In this document: in pieces, positions 44,170-52,330 of the stretch
Layout: every line of letters begins with the position of its first letter
Position numbering within the stretch: position 1 is the first letter of the stretch
NCBI RefSeq assembly: GCF_008369165.1
Contig: NZ_VOBA01000001.1
Location: 372,001-436,000 of the forward strand
Origin: Dietzia sp. ANT_WB102
GTDB taxonomy: Bacteria; Actinomycetota; Actinomycetes; Mycobacteriales; Mycobacteriaceae
Reading direction: 5' to 3'
Length of the DNA stretch: 64,000 bases
The notes under the pieces: generated by a model
What the model saw: the letters and a program-made list of their open reading frames with translations, nothing else
Database searches by the model: none
Told to the model about the DNA's origin: nothing
Made by a program: the position numbers and the translations under genes

Positions 44170-45957
44170 ATGACGACCGAGTTCGCCACCCCTCCCGCCT
44201 CGAAGCCCTTCCCCGAGCAGAACTTGGCCAGGCTGGTGTTCACCAACGCGCAGGAGGCCCCGAACGACATCGCCGTATTGCGACTCGTCGGAAGTGAATG
44301 GAAGGAGGTCACCTGCGCCGAGTACCTGGAGGAGATCAAGGGCGTGGCCAAGGGCCTCATCGCCCGTGGGGTCACGCCGGGCGACCGCCTCGCGATCATG
44401 AGCCACACCCGCTACGAGTGGTCGCTCATCGCGTGGGCAGCCTGGACGGTCGGCGCGGTCACCGTGCCCATCTACGAAACCTCGTCCTCCACCCAGTGCG
44501 ACTGGATCCTCACCGATTCCGGGGCGTCCTTCGCGGTTGTCGAGAACCCTGAACTGCGCGAGACGCTCACCGCAGAGACCGAGTGGCAGGGCGACCTCCT
44601 GCTCATCGAGGACGACCTGGTCGAGCAGCTCATCGAGGCCGGGGCCTCGGTCTCGGACGAGGAGCTCGAGAAGGCCTCGCTGACCATGGGCCAAGAGGAT
44701 CCCTGCGCGATCATTTACACCTCCGGCACAACCGGCAACCCCAAGGGCTGCGAGATCCTGCACGGCGGCTTCGGCGGCGTCGTGGTGGCCGTGGAGGAGC
44801 AGCTCCAGGAGGCGTTCGTCCCCAACAGTCGGACGCTGATCTTCCTGCCGCTGGCCCACGTCCTCGCGCGCATTCTCGAGGTGGCGTGCTTTTACAAGCG
44901 CGTCACCGTGGCTCACGAGCCGGACACCACGAAGGTCGTCGAGCGGCTGGGAGAAATCCATCCGACGTTCCTCGTGTCGGTTCCGCGCGTACTGGAGAAG
45001 GTGTACAACTCGGCTGCGAGCAAGGCCGAGACCGCCGGTGGGGCCAAGGCCAAGATCTTCAAGGCGGCGGTCCAGACAGCCATCGACTACTCCAAGGCCC
45101 TCGAGGGCGGCGGGAAGCCGTCCGCCGTCCTGGCCCTCAAGCAGAAGCTGTTCTCCAAGCTTGTCTACTCCAAGCTGCACGACGCGCTCGGCGGCGAGTG
45201 CGACCGTGTCATCTCCGGCGGCAGCCCGCTGGGCGCGCGCCTCGGCCACTTCTTCCGCGGCGCCGGTTTCGACCTCCTGGAAGGCTACGGTCTCACCGAG
45301 TCCTCGGGGGTGCTCACCGTCAACCCGGTCAACCAGGCCAAGATCGGCACCGTCGGCCGACCGATCCCGGGCGTGACGATCCAGATCGCCGATGACGGCG
45401 AGGTGCTGGCCAAGGCCAAGACACTGTTCAAGGGCTACTGGAACAATCCGCAGGCCAACGAGGAGTCCTGGACTGGCGACTGGTATCACACGGGTGACAT
45501 CGGCGAGCTCGACTCCGATGGTTACCTGAGCATCACCGGCCGGAAGAAGGACCTCATCGTCACCGCCGGCGGCAAGAACGTCTCGCCGGCGCAGCTCGAG
45601 GACCTCCTCACCTCGGACCCGCTCATCAGCCAGGCTGTGGTGGTGGGCGACAACCGTAGCTACGTCGCGGCCCTGGTCACAATCGACCCGGAAACCTTCC
45701 CGGGGTGGCGGGACAGGAACGGCAAGACCGGCGAGGTCGCGGACCTGCTGCAGGACGGCGACCTGGTCGGCGCCGTCCAAGACGCGGTGGACCGGGCCAA
45801 CAGGTCCGTCTCGCGCGCGGAGTCGATCCGCAAGTTCAACATCCTCTCCGCGGAGTTCACGGTCGAGGGCGGGGAACTCACCCCGACGCTCAAGCTCAAG
45901 CGCAACGTCGTGCACGAACGGTTCGCGGACGAGATCGAGCAGCTGTACGCGGGGTAG
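44170..45957 (+). CDS. Long-chain acyl-CoA ligase (FadD15-like)
   Basis: The 595-residue AMP-forming enzyme activates fatty acids to acyl-CoA. It has the AMP-binding signature YTSGTTGNPKG, GGSPLGARLGHFFRGAG, YGLTESSG, the DWYHTGDIGELDSDGYLSITGRKKDLIVTAGGKNVSPAQLE hinge region and a C-terminal Lys in TPTLKLKRNVV. Architecture and length match mycobacterial FadD15-type ligases. I start at the ATG at 44170 with AAGGAT upstream; the leaderless ATG at 44140 is an alternative adding ten residues. It is convergent with another acyl-CoA ligase across a shared hairpin. Confidence 0.9.
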   Translation: MTTEFATPPASKPFPEQNLARLVFTNAQEAPNDIAVLRLVGSEWKEVTCAEYLEEIKGVAKGLIARGVTPGDRLAIMSHTRYEWSLIAWAAWTVGAVTVPIYETSSSTQCDWILTDSGASFAVVENPELRETLTAETEWQGDLLLIEDDLVEQLIEAGASVSDEELEKASLTMGQEDPCAIIYTSGTTGNPKGCEILHGGFGGVVVAVEEQLQEAFVPNSRTLIFLPLAHVLARILEVACFYKRVTVAHEPDTTKVVERLGEIHPTFLVSVPRVLEKVYNSAASKAETAGGAKAKIFKAAVQTAIDYSKALEGGGKPSAVLALKQKLFSKLVYSKLHDALGGECDRVISGGSPLGARLGHFFRGAGFDLLEGYGLTESSGVLTVNPVNQAKIGTVGRPIPGVTIQIADDGEVLAKAKTLFKGYWNNPQANEESWTGDWYHTGDIGELDSDGYLSITGRKKDLIVTAGGKNVSPAQLEDLLTSDPLISQAVVVGDNRSYVAALVTIDPETFPGWRDRNGKTGEVADLLQDGDLVGAVQDAVDRANRSVSRAESIRKFNILSAEFTVEGGELTPTLKLKRNVVHERFADEIEQLYAG

Positions 45958-45966
45958 ACGTCGCCC

Positions 45967-46018
45967 ACGACGCCTCGGCGCCCCGGAGCCCTCGTCGGCC
46001 CGGGGCGCCCGGCGTCGT
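45967..46018. terminator. Bidirectional terminator between two acyl-CoA ligases
   Basis: ACGACGCC-TC-GGCGCCCCGG (45967-45986) pairs with CCGGGGCGCC-C-GGCGTCGT (46000-46018), 18 bp with a small internal loop and a 13-nt loop. It reaches the stop codon of the minus-strand ligase, so it can serve both. Confidence 0.75.
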
Positions 46019-47826
46019 CAGGCGTACATGGCCTCGATCTGCGCGGCGTAGCGCTCGTTGATCACGTGCCGCTTGACCTTGAAGGTCGCAGTGAGCTCGC
46101 CAGACTGCTCGGTGAATTCGTTCGGCAGCACGGTGAACTTCTTGACCCCTTCGGCGTGGGAGACCTGGGCGTTGGCCTGGTCAACCGCGGATTGGAGTTC
46201 GGCCTGCACGTCCGGATCCGCGACCAGCTGGTGGGCGGGCGTCCCGGCGCGGCCGTGCTCCTCGGCCCAGTGGGTGAGTTCGGCCTCATTCACCGCGATG
46301 AGCGCGGAGACGAACCTGCGACCCTCGCCGATCACCACGGCATTCCCAACCAGCCGGTGGGCGTTGATGCTGTCTTCGAGGGGCCCCGGGGAGACATTTT
46401 TGCCGCCGGCGGTGACGATGAGTTCCTTCTTCCGGCCGGTGATGCTCAGGTAGCCGTCCTCGTCGAGCGAGCCGAGGTCCCCGGTGGCGAACCAGCCGCC
46501 TCCCAGAGCTTCCCCGGTGGCCTCCTCGTTGTTCCAGTACCGCGTGAAGACCAGCGGACCGGACAGTTCCACCTCGCCAGACTCGGCGATCCTGATGCTC
46601 GTCCCCTCGACGGGTCGGCCGACGGTCCCCACCCGTTGGCATCCCGGGCCGTTGACGGCGGCGGCCGCCGTGCTCTCGGTGAGGCCGTAACCCTCGTAGA
46701 TCGGCACCCCGAGTCCGCGGAAGAAGTGGGAGATGCGGTCGGGTAGGGCACCCCCGCCGGAGATCGCGTACTCGCATCGACCGCCGAGTGCCGCGCGGAC
46801 GGCACGATAGACGGCGATGTCGAAGAGCGCGTACTGCACGGTGTGCAGGAGCGACGGCCTCCGTGTGTCGTTCAGTCCGTCCCCGCCGCGCAGGGTGCTC
46901 GCCTCGATCGCGACCTTCTCGGCGCGTGTGAACACCTCCCGCTGCAATCGCCCCTTGGCACTGGCCTGCTTGGCGATGCCGTCGCGGACCTTCTCGAACA
47001 CTCGTGGGACGCCCAGGATCGTGTGGGGCCGGAAGTCGGCGAAGCGCGGCAGGATGGTGGAGGTGTCGGCCCAAAACCCGATGGTCGCCCCACCGAGGAA
47101 TACCGCGTAGGTGACAGCGCGCGCCAGGACGTGCGCCAGCGGGAGGAACATGAGCGTCTTCTTGCCGTGCCGGGCCATCGTGCCGACGGGGTGGTCGAGG
47201 AGCCCGTGGCACTCGGCGAGCAGGTTCCGGTGGGTGATCACGCAGCCCTTGGGGCGCCCGGTTGTGCCGGAGGTGTAAATGATCGAGGCAGGACTGTCGG
47301 GCTCGAGGGTGGCCAGCGCGGCCTCCAGCACCTCGGGCTCCACCGCTCGACCGCGTGCCTCGAGCATGTCGAGGCCCCCGTCGTCGAGGTAGAAGACGTG
47401 TTCGCAGGTCGACGGGACGTCGAGGGCATCGACGACGGCCGCGTGCGCCTCGCCCTCGGCGATGAGTACCCGGGACCCGGAATCCTCGAGAATCCACGCG
47501 AGTTGGCTCGCCGAGGAGGACGGGTAGACCGGGACGGTGATCGCGCCGGCGGTCCACACGGCCATGTCGACGAGCACCCATTCGAGCCTGGTCTCCGCCA
47601 TGAGCGCGACGCGGTCGCCGGGCACCACACCCGAGGCGACGAGTCCGGCGGCGATCCGCTCGACGCGCCGGTGGAAATCACCCACAGTCACGGGCTGCCA
47701 GCCACCGTCCTCAAAGTGCTCGAACGGGACGGTGTCGGGGTGGCCGGCGGCGCGCTCCCGCGCGACCACCGGAATCAGGTCGGCGCGAGTGTAGGTGCGC
47801 TGGGTGGGGACGGCGATTTCGCGCAT
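46018..47826 (-). CDS. Long-chain acyl-CoA ligase, second copy
   Basis: The 602-residue AMP-forming acyl-CoA ligase shares the layout of its convergent neighbour: YTSGTTGRPKG, GGGALPDRISHFFRGLG, YGLTESTA, GWFATGDLGSLDEDGYLSITGRKKELIVTAGGKNVSP and the C-terminal TATFKVKRHVI. The two are clearly paralogues but far from identical, so the pair is an old duplication rather than a recent one. Which fatty acids each prefers cannot be told. GAAAGG precedes the ATG at 47826. It stops inside the shared terminator. Confidence 0.9.
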   Translation of the reverse strand: MREIAVPTQRTYTRADLIPVVARERAAGHPDTVPFEHFEDGGWQPVTVGDFHRRVERIAAGLVASGVVPGDRVALMAETRLEWVLVDMAVWTAGAITVPVYPSSSASQLAWILEDSGSRVLIAEGEAHAAVVDALDVPSTCEHVFYLDDGGLDMLEARGRAVEPEVLEAALATLEPDSPASIIYTSGTTGRPKGCVITHRNLLAECHGLLDHPVGTMARHGKKTLMFLPLAHVLARAVTYAVFLGGATIGFWADTSTILPRFADFRPHTILGVPRVFEKVRDGIAKQASAKGRLQREVFTRAEKVAIEASTLRGGDGLNDTRRPSLLHTVQYALFDIAVYRAVRAALGGRCEYAISGGGALPDRISHFFRGLGVPIYEGYGLTESTAAAAVNGPGCQRVGTVGRPVEGTSIRIAESGEVELSGPLVFTRYWNNEEATGEALGGGWFATGDLGSLDEDGYLSITGRKKELIVTAGGKNVSPGPLEDSINAHRLVGNAVVIGEGRRFVSALIAVNEAELTHWAEEHGRAGTPAHQLVADPDVQAELQSAVDQANAQVSHAEGVKKFTVLPNEFTEQSGELTATFKVKRHVINERYAAQIEAMYA

Positions 47827-47950
47827 GCGGCGGTGCGGCCTTTCGGACGACGACGAAGTGGAGCGCGCTCCATTATCGCCGCGGGGAGACTACGGCGCCA
47901 CTCGCGACGATTTTCTCGGTCGACCCGACGACCCCGAACTGTTCATCACG

Positions 47951-47978
47951 TAGACTACGCAATAGACAGATCGGTTCA
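47951..47978 (+). promoter_or_regulatory. cysK promoter with McbR/CysR-like half sites
   Basis: TAGACT (47951-47956) fits the -10 pattern. TAGACAGATCGGTTCA (47963-47978) is TAGAC-N6-GTTCA, near the TAGAC-N6-GTCTA operator I know for corynebacterial sulfur repressors. It lies where a repressor would block the start. The second half site is only partial. Confidence 0.35.
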
Positions 47979-47999
47979 TTCTCAAGAACGGAACTCCTC

Positions 48000-48935
48000 A
48001 TGGCGAAGATCTACTCAGACATCAGTGAGACCATCGGCAAAACCCCCCTGGTCCGTCTCAACTCCCTCACCGACGGGCTGCAGGCCACTGTCCTGGCCAA
48101 GCTCGAGTCCGCCAATCCCGCGGCCAGCGTGAAGGACCGGATCGGCGCCGCGATCATCGACGACGCGGTGGCGTCCGGGGGCCTCAAGCCCGGCGGCACC
48201 ATCGTCGAGGGCACATCCGGCAACACCGGAATCGCGTTGTCCATGGTCGCCGCGGCCCGCGGCTTCAAGGCCGTCATCGTCATGCCCGACACGATGTCGG
48301 TCGAACGTCGCGCCGTCATGCGCGCCTATGGTGCCGAGCTGATCCTCACCCCCGGCTCTGAGGGGATGAAGGGCGCGGTCGCCAAGGCCGAGGAGGTCGC
48401 CGCGACCCGCGAGAACGCAGTTCTGGCCCGGCAGTTCGCCAACCCGGCCAACGTGGACATCCACCGTCGCACCACCGGTCCGGAGATCTGGGAGGACACC
48501 GACGGCGACGTCGACGTGTTCGTGGCCGGTATCGGTACCGGCGGCACCATCTCCGGTGCGGGCAACTACTTGCGTTCGCAGAAGTCGGACATCCAGATCG
48601 TCGCCGTCGAGCCCAAGGACTCCCCGCTGCTGACCGAGGGCAAGGCCGGCCCTCACAAGATCCAGGGCCTCGGCGCGAACTTCGTCCCCGAGATTCTCGA
48701 CCGCGAGGTCTACAACGAGGTCATCGACGTGACTCTCGAGGACTCGCTCGCCATCGCCAAGCGCCTCGGCAAGGAGGAAGGCATCCTCGCTGGCATCTCC
48801 TCGGGCGCCAACGTGTGGGCGGCGCTCGAGATCGCCAAGCGTCCCGAGAACGCGGGCAAGACCATCGTCGTCATTGTGTGCGACTACGGCGAGCGCTACG
48901 TCTCCACCATGCTGTTCGAGGACTACCGCGACTGA
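48000..48935 (+). CDS. cysK: Cysteine synthase (O-acetylserine sulfhydrylase)
   Basis: The 311-residue PLP enzyme makes cysteine from O-acetylserine and sulfide. PLP Lys45 sits in [18 protein letters not shown] binds the substrate carboxylate, [12 protein letters not shown] the PLP phosphate, and [16 protein letters not shown] closes the site. The length is normal. The ATG at 48000 lacks a strong ribosome site. Its stop overlaps the cysE start (TGATG), so cysK-cysE is a coupled cysteine-synthesis operon and may form the cysteine synthase complex. Confidence 0.97.
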   Translation: MAKIYSDISETIGKTPLVRLNSLTDGLQATVLAKLESANPAASVKDRIGAAIIDDAVASGGLKPGGTIVEGTSGNTGIALSMVAAARGFKAVIVMPDTMSVERRAVMRAYGAELILTPGSEGMKGAVAKAEEVAATRENAVLARQFANPANVDIHRRTTGPEIWEDTDGDVDVFVAGIGTGGTISGAGNYLRSQKSDIQIVAVEPKDSPLLTEGKAGPHKIQGLGANFVPEILDREVYNEVIDVTLEDSLAIAKRLGKEEGILAGISSGANVWAALEIAKRPENAGKTIVVIVCDYGERYVSTMLFEDYRD

Positions 48936-49543
48936 TGTCTGACACTTCCGACCGCCCGGTGGGGTTCTGGCGCACTCTGCGTGAGGACCTCGCTGCGGCG
49001 CGCGCCCACGACCCGGCCGCCCGGGGCGACGTCGAGAACGCCGTCGTCTACTCGGGGCTGCACGCGATCTGGATCCACCGACTGTCCCACCGCATGTGGA
49101 ACGCAGGCGGGGTCGGGCGGACCGCCGGACGCGTACTCGCCCAGTTCGCTCGCTTCCTCACGGGGATCGAGATCCATCCCGGCGCCACGATCGGCCGGCG
49201 GTTCTTCATCGACCACGGGATGGGTGTCGTGATCGGGGAGACCGCGGAGATCGGTGACGACTGCATGCTCTACCACGGCGTCACCCTGGGCGGGGTCTCG
49301 CTCAAGCAGGTTAAACGGCACCCCACCTTGGGTGACCGCGTGACCGTGGGTGCGGGCGCGAAGATTCTGGGCCCCGTCGAGATCGGTGACGATTCCTCGG
49401 TCGGCGCCAATGCCGTCGTCGTGAAGAGCGCCCCTGCCGATTCGATCGTCGTAGGCGTCCCAGGCGAGGCTCGGCCGGCCACGTCGACCAAGGAGGAGCT
49501 GCGCGACGCGCAGTTCTACATCGACCCGGCCATCTACATCTAG
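48935..49543 (+). CDS. cysE: Serine O-acetyltransferase (CysE, short type)
   Basis: The 202-residue enzyme acetylates serine with acetyl-CoA, the step before cysK. The left-handed beta-helix is clear from hexapeptide repeats ([30 protein letters not shown] and [20 protein letters not shown]). Catalytic residues lie in IDHGMG and LYHGVTLGG. The usual N-terminal helical domain is short, as in the EpsC/short CysE type of actinobacteria. The C-terminal [12 protein letters not shown] ends in Ile, as needed to dock into cysK. Confidence 0.95.
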   Translation: MSDTSDRPVGFWRTLREDLAAARAHDPAARGDVENAVVYSGLHAIWIHRLSHRMWNAGGVGRTAGRVLAQFARFLTGIEIHPGATIGRRFFIDHGMGVVIGETAEIGDDCMLYHGVTLGGVSLKQVKRHPTLGDRVTVGAGAKILGPVEIGDDSSVGANAVVVKSAPADSIVVGVPGEARPATSTKEELRDAQFYIDPAIYI

Positions 49544-49574
49544 CGCGCCGGGGCCGAGCGGCCACAGCGACGAC

Positions 49575-49580
49575 TAGGCT
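49575..49580 (+). promoter_or_regulatory. TAGGCT -10 box of the GT87 gene
   Basis: It ends 8 bp before the GTG at 49589, which has no ribosome site: a leaderless layout. Confidence 0.5.
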
Positions 49581-49588
49581 CCCTGCCT

Positions 49589-50932
49589 GTGCGCTCGCTT
49601 CCCTCCACCTACTGGCTGCGCGGCCCGCTGGCACTGCTGGCTCTCGCCTCGGTAGTCGTGGTGCTGCGCGCGCCCGACGAGCGGACCCCGTGGTGGGGGA
49701 TCTCGCAAAGCATGCTGGACGTACACGTCTACCGCTGGGGCGCGGAGGCGGTACGCAACAGCGAGCCCCTGTACGAGGGACTCCTCTGGGGAGTCAACGG
49801 GCGCTTCTTCGTGCCGATGCCGTTCACCTACCCGCCGTTCTCCGCGCTGCTGTTCCAGCCGCTGCCGATGCTCTCCCGCCCGCTCATGGCGGCGGGGTGG
49901 ACAGCGCTCACCCTGGGGCTGCTGTACCTGGTCATCCGGATGTCGCTCCGCGCGCTCGACTACGCCCCCGACACCGTCACCCGTCAGGTGTCCCTGTGCC
50001 TCGCCCTGATCTGCCTGTCGCTCGAGCCGGTGCGCACCACGATCTGGCTCGGCCAGATCAACCTCGTCCTCCTCGCACTCGTCCTCGCCGACCAGCTCCT
50101 GTCCAGGGACGGTCCCGGTGGACGCGCCAGCCGGTGGCGTCATCTCGCCGGGATCGGTAGCGGGCTGGCGGCCGGAATCAAGCTGACGCCGGCGTTCTTC
50201 TGGGCGCACTGGATCGTCACCGGACGGTGGCGGGTCGCGGTCGTCTCGGTCGTGACGTTCCTGGCGACAGTCGCTCTCGGTTTCCTCGTCATCCCTTCCG
50301 ATGCCGCACGCTACTGGTCGGGCACGGTCGTCGAGTCGGGTCGCATCGCGCAGGACTCGGTGGTGGCCAACCAGTCGATGCGGGGGGTGGTCGCCCGGGT
50401 ACTCGACGTCGATTCCGCCCCCACGATCGCGTGGCTGGCCTTCGCTGCACTCGCCGCGCTGGTAGGCCTGGCCACGGCGGCCCTGCTCCACCGGGCAGGG
50501 CACCAACTACTGGCACTCACGCTGTCCGGCATGACGATGTCGATGGTGTCCCCGTTCTCGTGGGGCCATCACTGGGTGTGGTTCATCCCGCTGTTCGTCC
50601 TCACCGTGCATTACGCGCTCAGCGCCCGGCGCTGGTCTTTCTGGCTCCTACCGCCGCTGCTGTGGGCCGCCACCGCGGCCTGGGTGCAGAGCTTCCCCAA
50701 CCCGGATTTCCCCGATGATCGCTGGGTGGCGATAGGCCTGTTCATGCTCGGCGGCGACATCCCGCCGGTGATCTTCGGCCTGATCACCAACATCTACCCC
50801 CTTGTCTGGCTGGCCACGGTGGGCTTGTCCGCCCTCCTCCTGCGACGGTCCGGTGCCGCCGGCGCTAGGCTGCGCGACTATGGGACGGCGGACGACTCGG
50901 TACCCCGCGCGGAGGATCCTCGCCGCGGGTGA
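49589..50932 (+). CDS. GT87 polyprenol-phosphate mannosyltransferase (PimE-like)
   Basis: The 447-residue multi-pass membrane protein of the DUF2029/GT87 family probably adds mannose from polyprenyl-phosphomannose to phosphatidylinositol mannosides or related envelope glycans. About ten hydrophobic helices are visible. The luminal loop near the N-terminus holds SMLDVHVYRWGAEAV with the expected catalytic Asp44, and VPMPFTYPPFSALLF and WLGQINLVLLALVL are family segments. NFP and GHHWVW motifs lie towards the C-terminus. Which PIM step it serves is unknown. Start is the leaderless GTG. It overlaps the fdhD start region at its end, and the two share a strand. Confidence 0.85.
   Translation: MRSLPSTYWLRGPLALLALASVVVVLRAPDERTPWWGISQSMLDVHVYRWGAEAVRNSEPLYEGLLWGVNGRFFVPMPFTYPPFSALLFQPLPMLSRPLMAAGWTALTLGLLYLVIRMSLRALDYAPDTVTRQVSLCLALICLSLEPVRTTIWLGQINLVLLALVLADQLLSRDGPGGRASRWRHLAGIGSGLAAGIKLTPAFFWAHWIVTGRWRVAVVSVVTFLATVALGFLVIPSDAARYWSGTVVESGRIAQDSVVANQSMRGVVARVLDVDSAPTIAWLAFAALAALVGLATAALLHRAGHQLLALTLSGMTMSMVSPFSWGHHWVWFIPLFVLTVHYALSARRWSFWLLPPLLWAATAAWVQSFPNPDFPDDRWVAIGLFMLGGDIPPVIFGLITNIYPLVWLATVGLSALLLRRSGAAGARLRDYGTADDSVPRAEDPRRG
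50866..50871 (+). promoter_or_regulatory. TAGGCT -10 box of fdhD inside the GT87 gene
   Basis: It lies 8 bp upstream of the fdhD ATG (50880), within the last codons of the GT87 gene. It gives fdhD its own leaderless transcript. Confidence 0.5.
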
Positions 50933-51701
50933 CGCCAGACGAGAGGTGGCGACGCTGGCCGTCGAGGAGCCCCTCGAAATCAGGGTCGGTGGCCAGCCGT
51001 TCGTCGTGACCATGCGGACCCCGGGCGACGACATGGACCTCGCGGCGGGTCACCTGGTCTCGGAGGGCGCCGTCTGGCACCGCGATCACCTACCCGAGAT
51101 CTGCTACTGCACCACCGTCAGCGGTCGGGCCGAGCAGGACTACAACACCCTCACCGTCACCGTGTCGCCGGACATCCCCGCACCCCGCTCCCCACGGGCG
51201 TCGACCATGAGCAGCGCCTGCGGCGTGTGCGGCGTGGACTCGATCGACGAGGTCCGGCGCGCGACCCACTTCCCCGCCGAGCCGGCCGAACCACTCATCG
51301 ATTCCGGGGTCCTGCTGTCCCTGCCCGACCGACTCCGCGCACAGCAGCGGGTCTTTGACAAGACGGGCGGCGTCCACGCGGCCGGCCTCTTCTCCCCTGC
51401 CGGCGAGTTGCTCTGTCTCCGCGAGGACGTGGGGCGGCACAACGCTGTGGACAAGGTCGTCGGCTGGGCGTTCCGCCAGGGGCTGCTGCCGCTGCGCGGG
51501 ACCGTCCTGCAGGTCTCCGGTCGGGCGTCGTTTGAACTCGTACAGAAGGCGTCGATGGCGGGGATACCGGTACTCTCCGCCGTCAGCGCACCATCGTCGC
51601 TGGCGGTGGATCTCGCCACGGAGACCGGGGTGACGCTGGCAGGCTTCAGCCGGGTCGACCGCGCCACCGTGTACACCCACCCCGAGCGTGTCCGCGACTG
51701 A
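50880..51701 (+). CDS. fdhD: Formate dehydrogenase accessory sulfurtransferase FdhD
   Basis: The 273-residue protein transfers sulfur to the molybdenum cofactor of formate dehydrogenase (and possibly other Mo enzymes), taking it from a cysteine desulfurase. The mobile Cys pair is in SSACGVCGVDSID. RTPGDDMDLAAGHLVSEG and CLREDVGRHNAVDKVVG are family motifs. Its first 53 bp overlap the GT87 gene. No formate dehydrogenase gene is in this window, so its client lies elsewhere. It opens the molybdenum/nitrate block that follows. Confidence 0.94.
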   Translation: MGRRTTRYPARRILAAGDARREVATLAVEEPLEIRVGGQPFVVTMRTPGDDMDLAAGHLVSEGAVWHRDHLPEICYCTTVSGRAEQDYNTLTVTVSPDIPAPRSPRASTMSSACGVCGVDSIDEVRRATHFPAEPAEPLIDSGVLLSLPDRLRAQQRVFDKTGGVHAAGLFSPAGELLCLREDVGRHNAVDKVVGWAFRQGLLPLRGTVLQVSGRASFELVQKASMAGIPVLSAVSAPSSLAVDLATETGVTLAGFSRVDRATVYTHPERVRD

Positions 51702-51742
51702 TGCCGCCCACCCCGGCGCACCGGGCGGGCCACAATAAAGAC

Positions 51743-52330
51743 ATGTCGTCACAAGACCCGCGGCGCGCCCGCTCACAGAGCAAGCTGCTCGAAGCAGCAT
51801 CGTCACTGCTGCTGTCCGGCGGCGCGGCGGCGGTGACAGTCGACGCGGTGACCCGACTGTCGGGGGTCGCCCGGACCACCCTGTACCGCAACTTCCCGTC
51901 GACGGACTCGTTGATCGCGGCGACCTTCCGACGGCTGCTCCCCACCCCGACGCGTCCCCCGACCGGTCTACCGATCCGCGAGCAACTCCTGGAGTTGGCC
52001 ACGTCGATAACGCAACTCGTCCAGGACGCGCCACTCCAGCAGTCGATGTTGGGGTGGCTGGCGATGGGCCGGGACACCGGTGACGACGACGAGGTGGGCC
52101 GGCTCCGCCGGAGCGTGGCCGAGTCGTACACCGAACCCCTGCACGCCGTCCTCTCCGCTGGCGAGGACTCCGGGATCCTCATCCCCGGCGACCGCGATCT
52201 GGCCGTGGCGCAGCTCGCCGGCCCCGTGGTCCTGGCCCGCATGATCGGGCTGCGCCCCTTCACCACGCAGGACGTGGAGCGGTTGGTCGACGACTTCCTG
52301 CGCGGGCGCCGGACCGAGGACGCCGTGTGA
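51743..52330 (+). CDS. TetR-family regulator
   Basis: The 195-residue protein has a TetR DNA-binding domain (about 8-55) with RSQSKLLEAASSLLLSGGAAAVTVDAVTRLSGVARTTLYRNFPSTDSLI. The ligand domain is unassigned (DAPLQQSMLGWLAMGRDTGDDDEV). I start at the ATG at 51743; the frame is open from 51701, overlapping the fdhD stop. Its stop overlaps the GTG of the MobA-MoeA fusion gene (GTGA), so the regulator and that enzyme are translationally coupled. It may sense a molybdenum-cofactor-related or redox signal, but nothing in the sequence shows the ligand. Confidence 0.8.
   Translation: MSSQDPRRARSQSKLLEAASSLLLSGGAAAVTVDAVTRLSGVARTTLYRNFPSTDSLIAATFRRLLPTPTRPPTGLPIREQLLELATSITQLVQDAPLQQSMLGWLAMGRDTGDDDEVGRLRRSVAESYTEPLHAVLSAGEDSGILIPGDRDLAVAQLAGPVVLARMIGLRPFTTQDVERLVDDFLRGRRTEDAV

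Noticed and set aside
44158-45915. Long open frame antisense to the acyl-CoA ligase gene (585 codons)
   Set aside because: It mirrors the codon-position GC pattern of the real gene, its translation is a low-complexity Arg/Leu/Gly/Asp mix with no recognised domain, and the sense strand encodes a clear acyl-CoA ligase.
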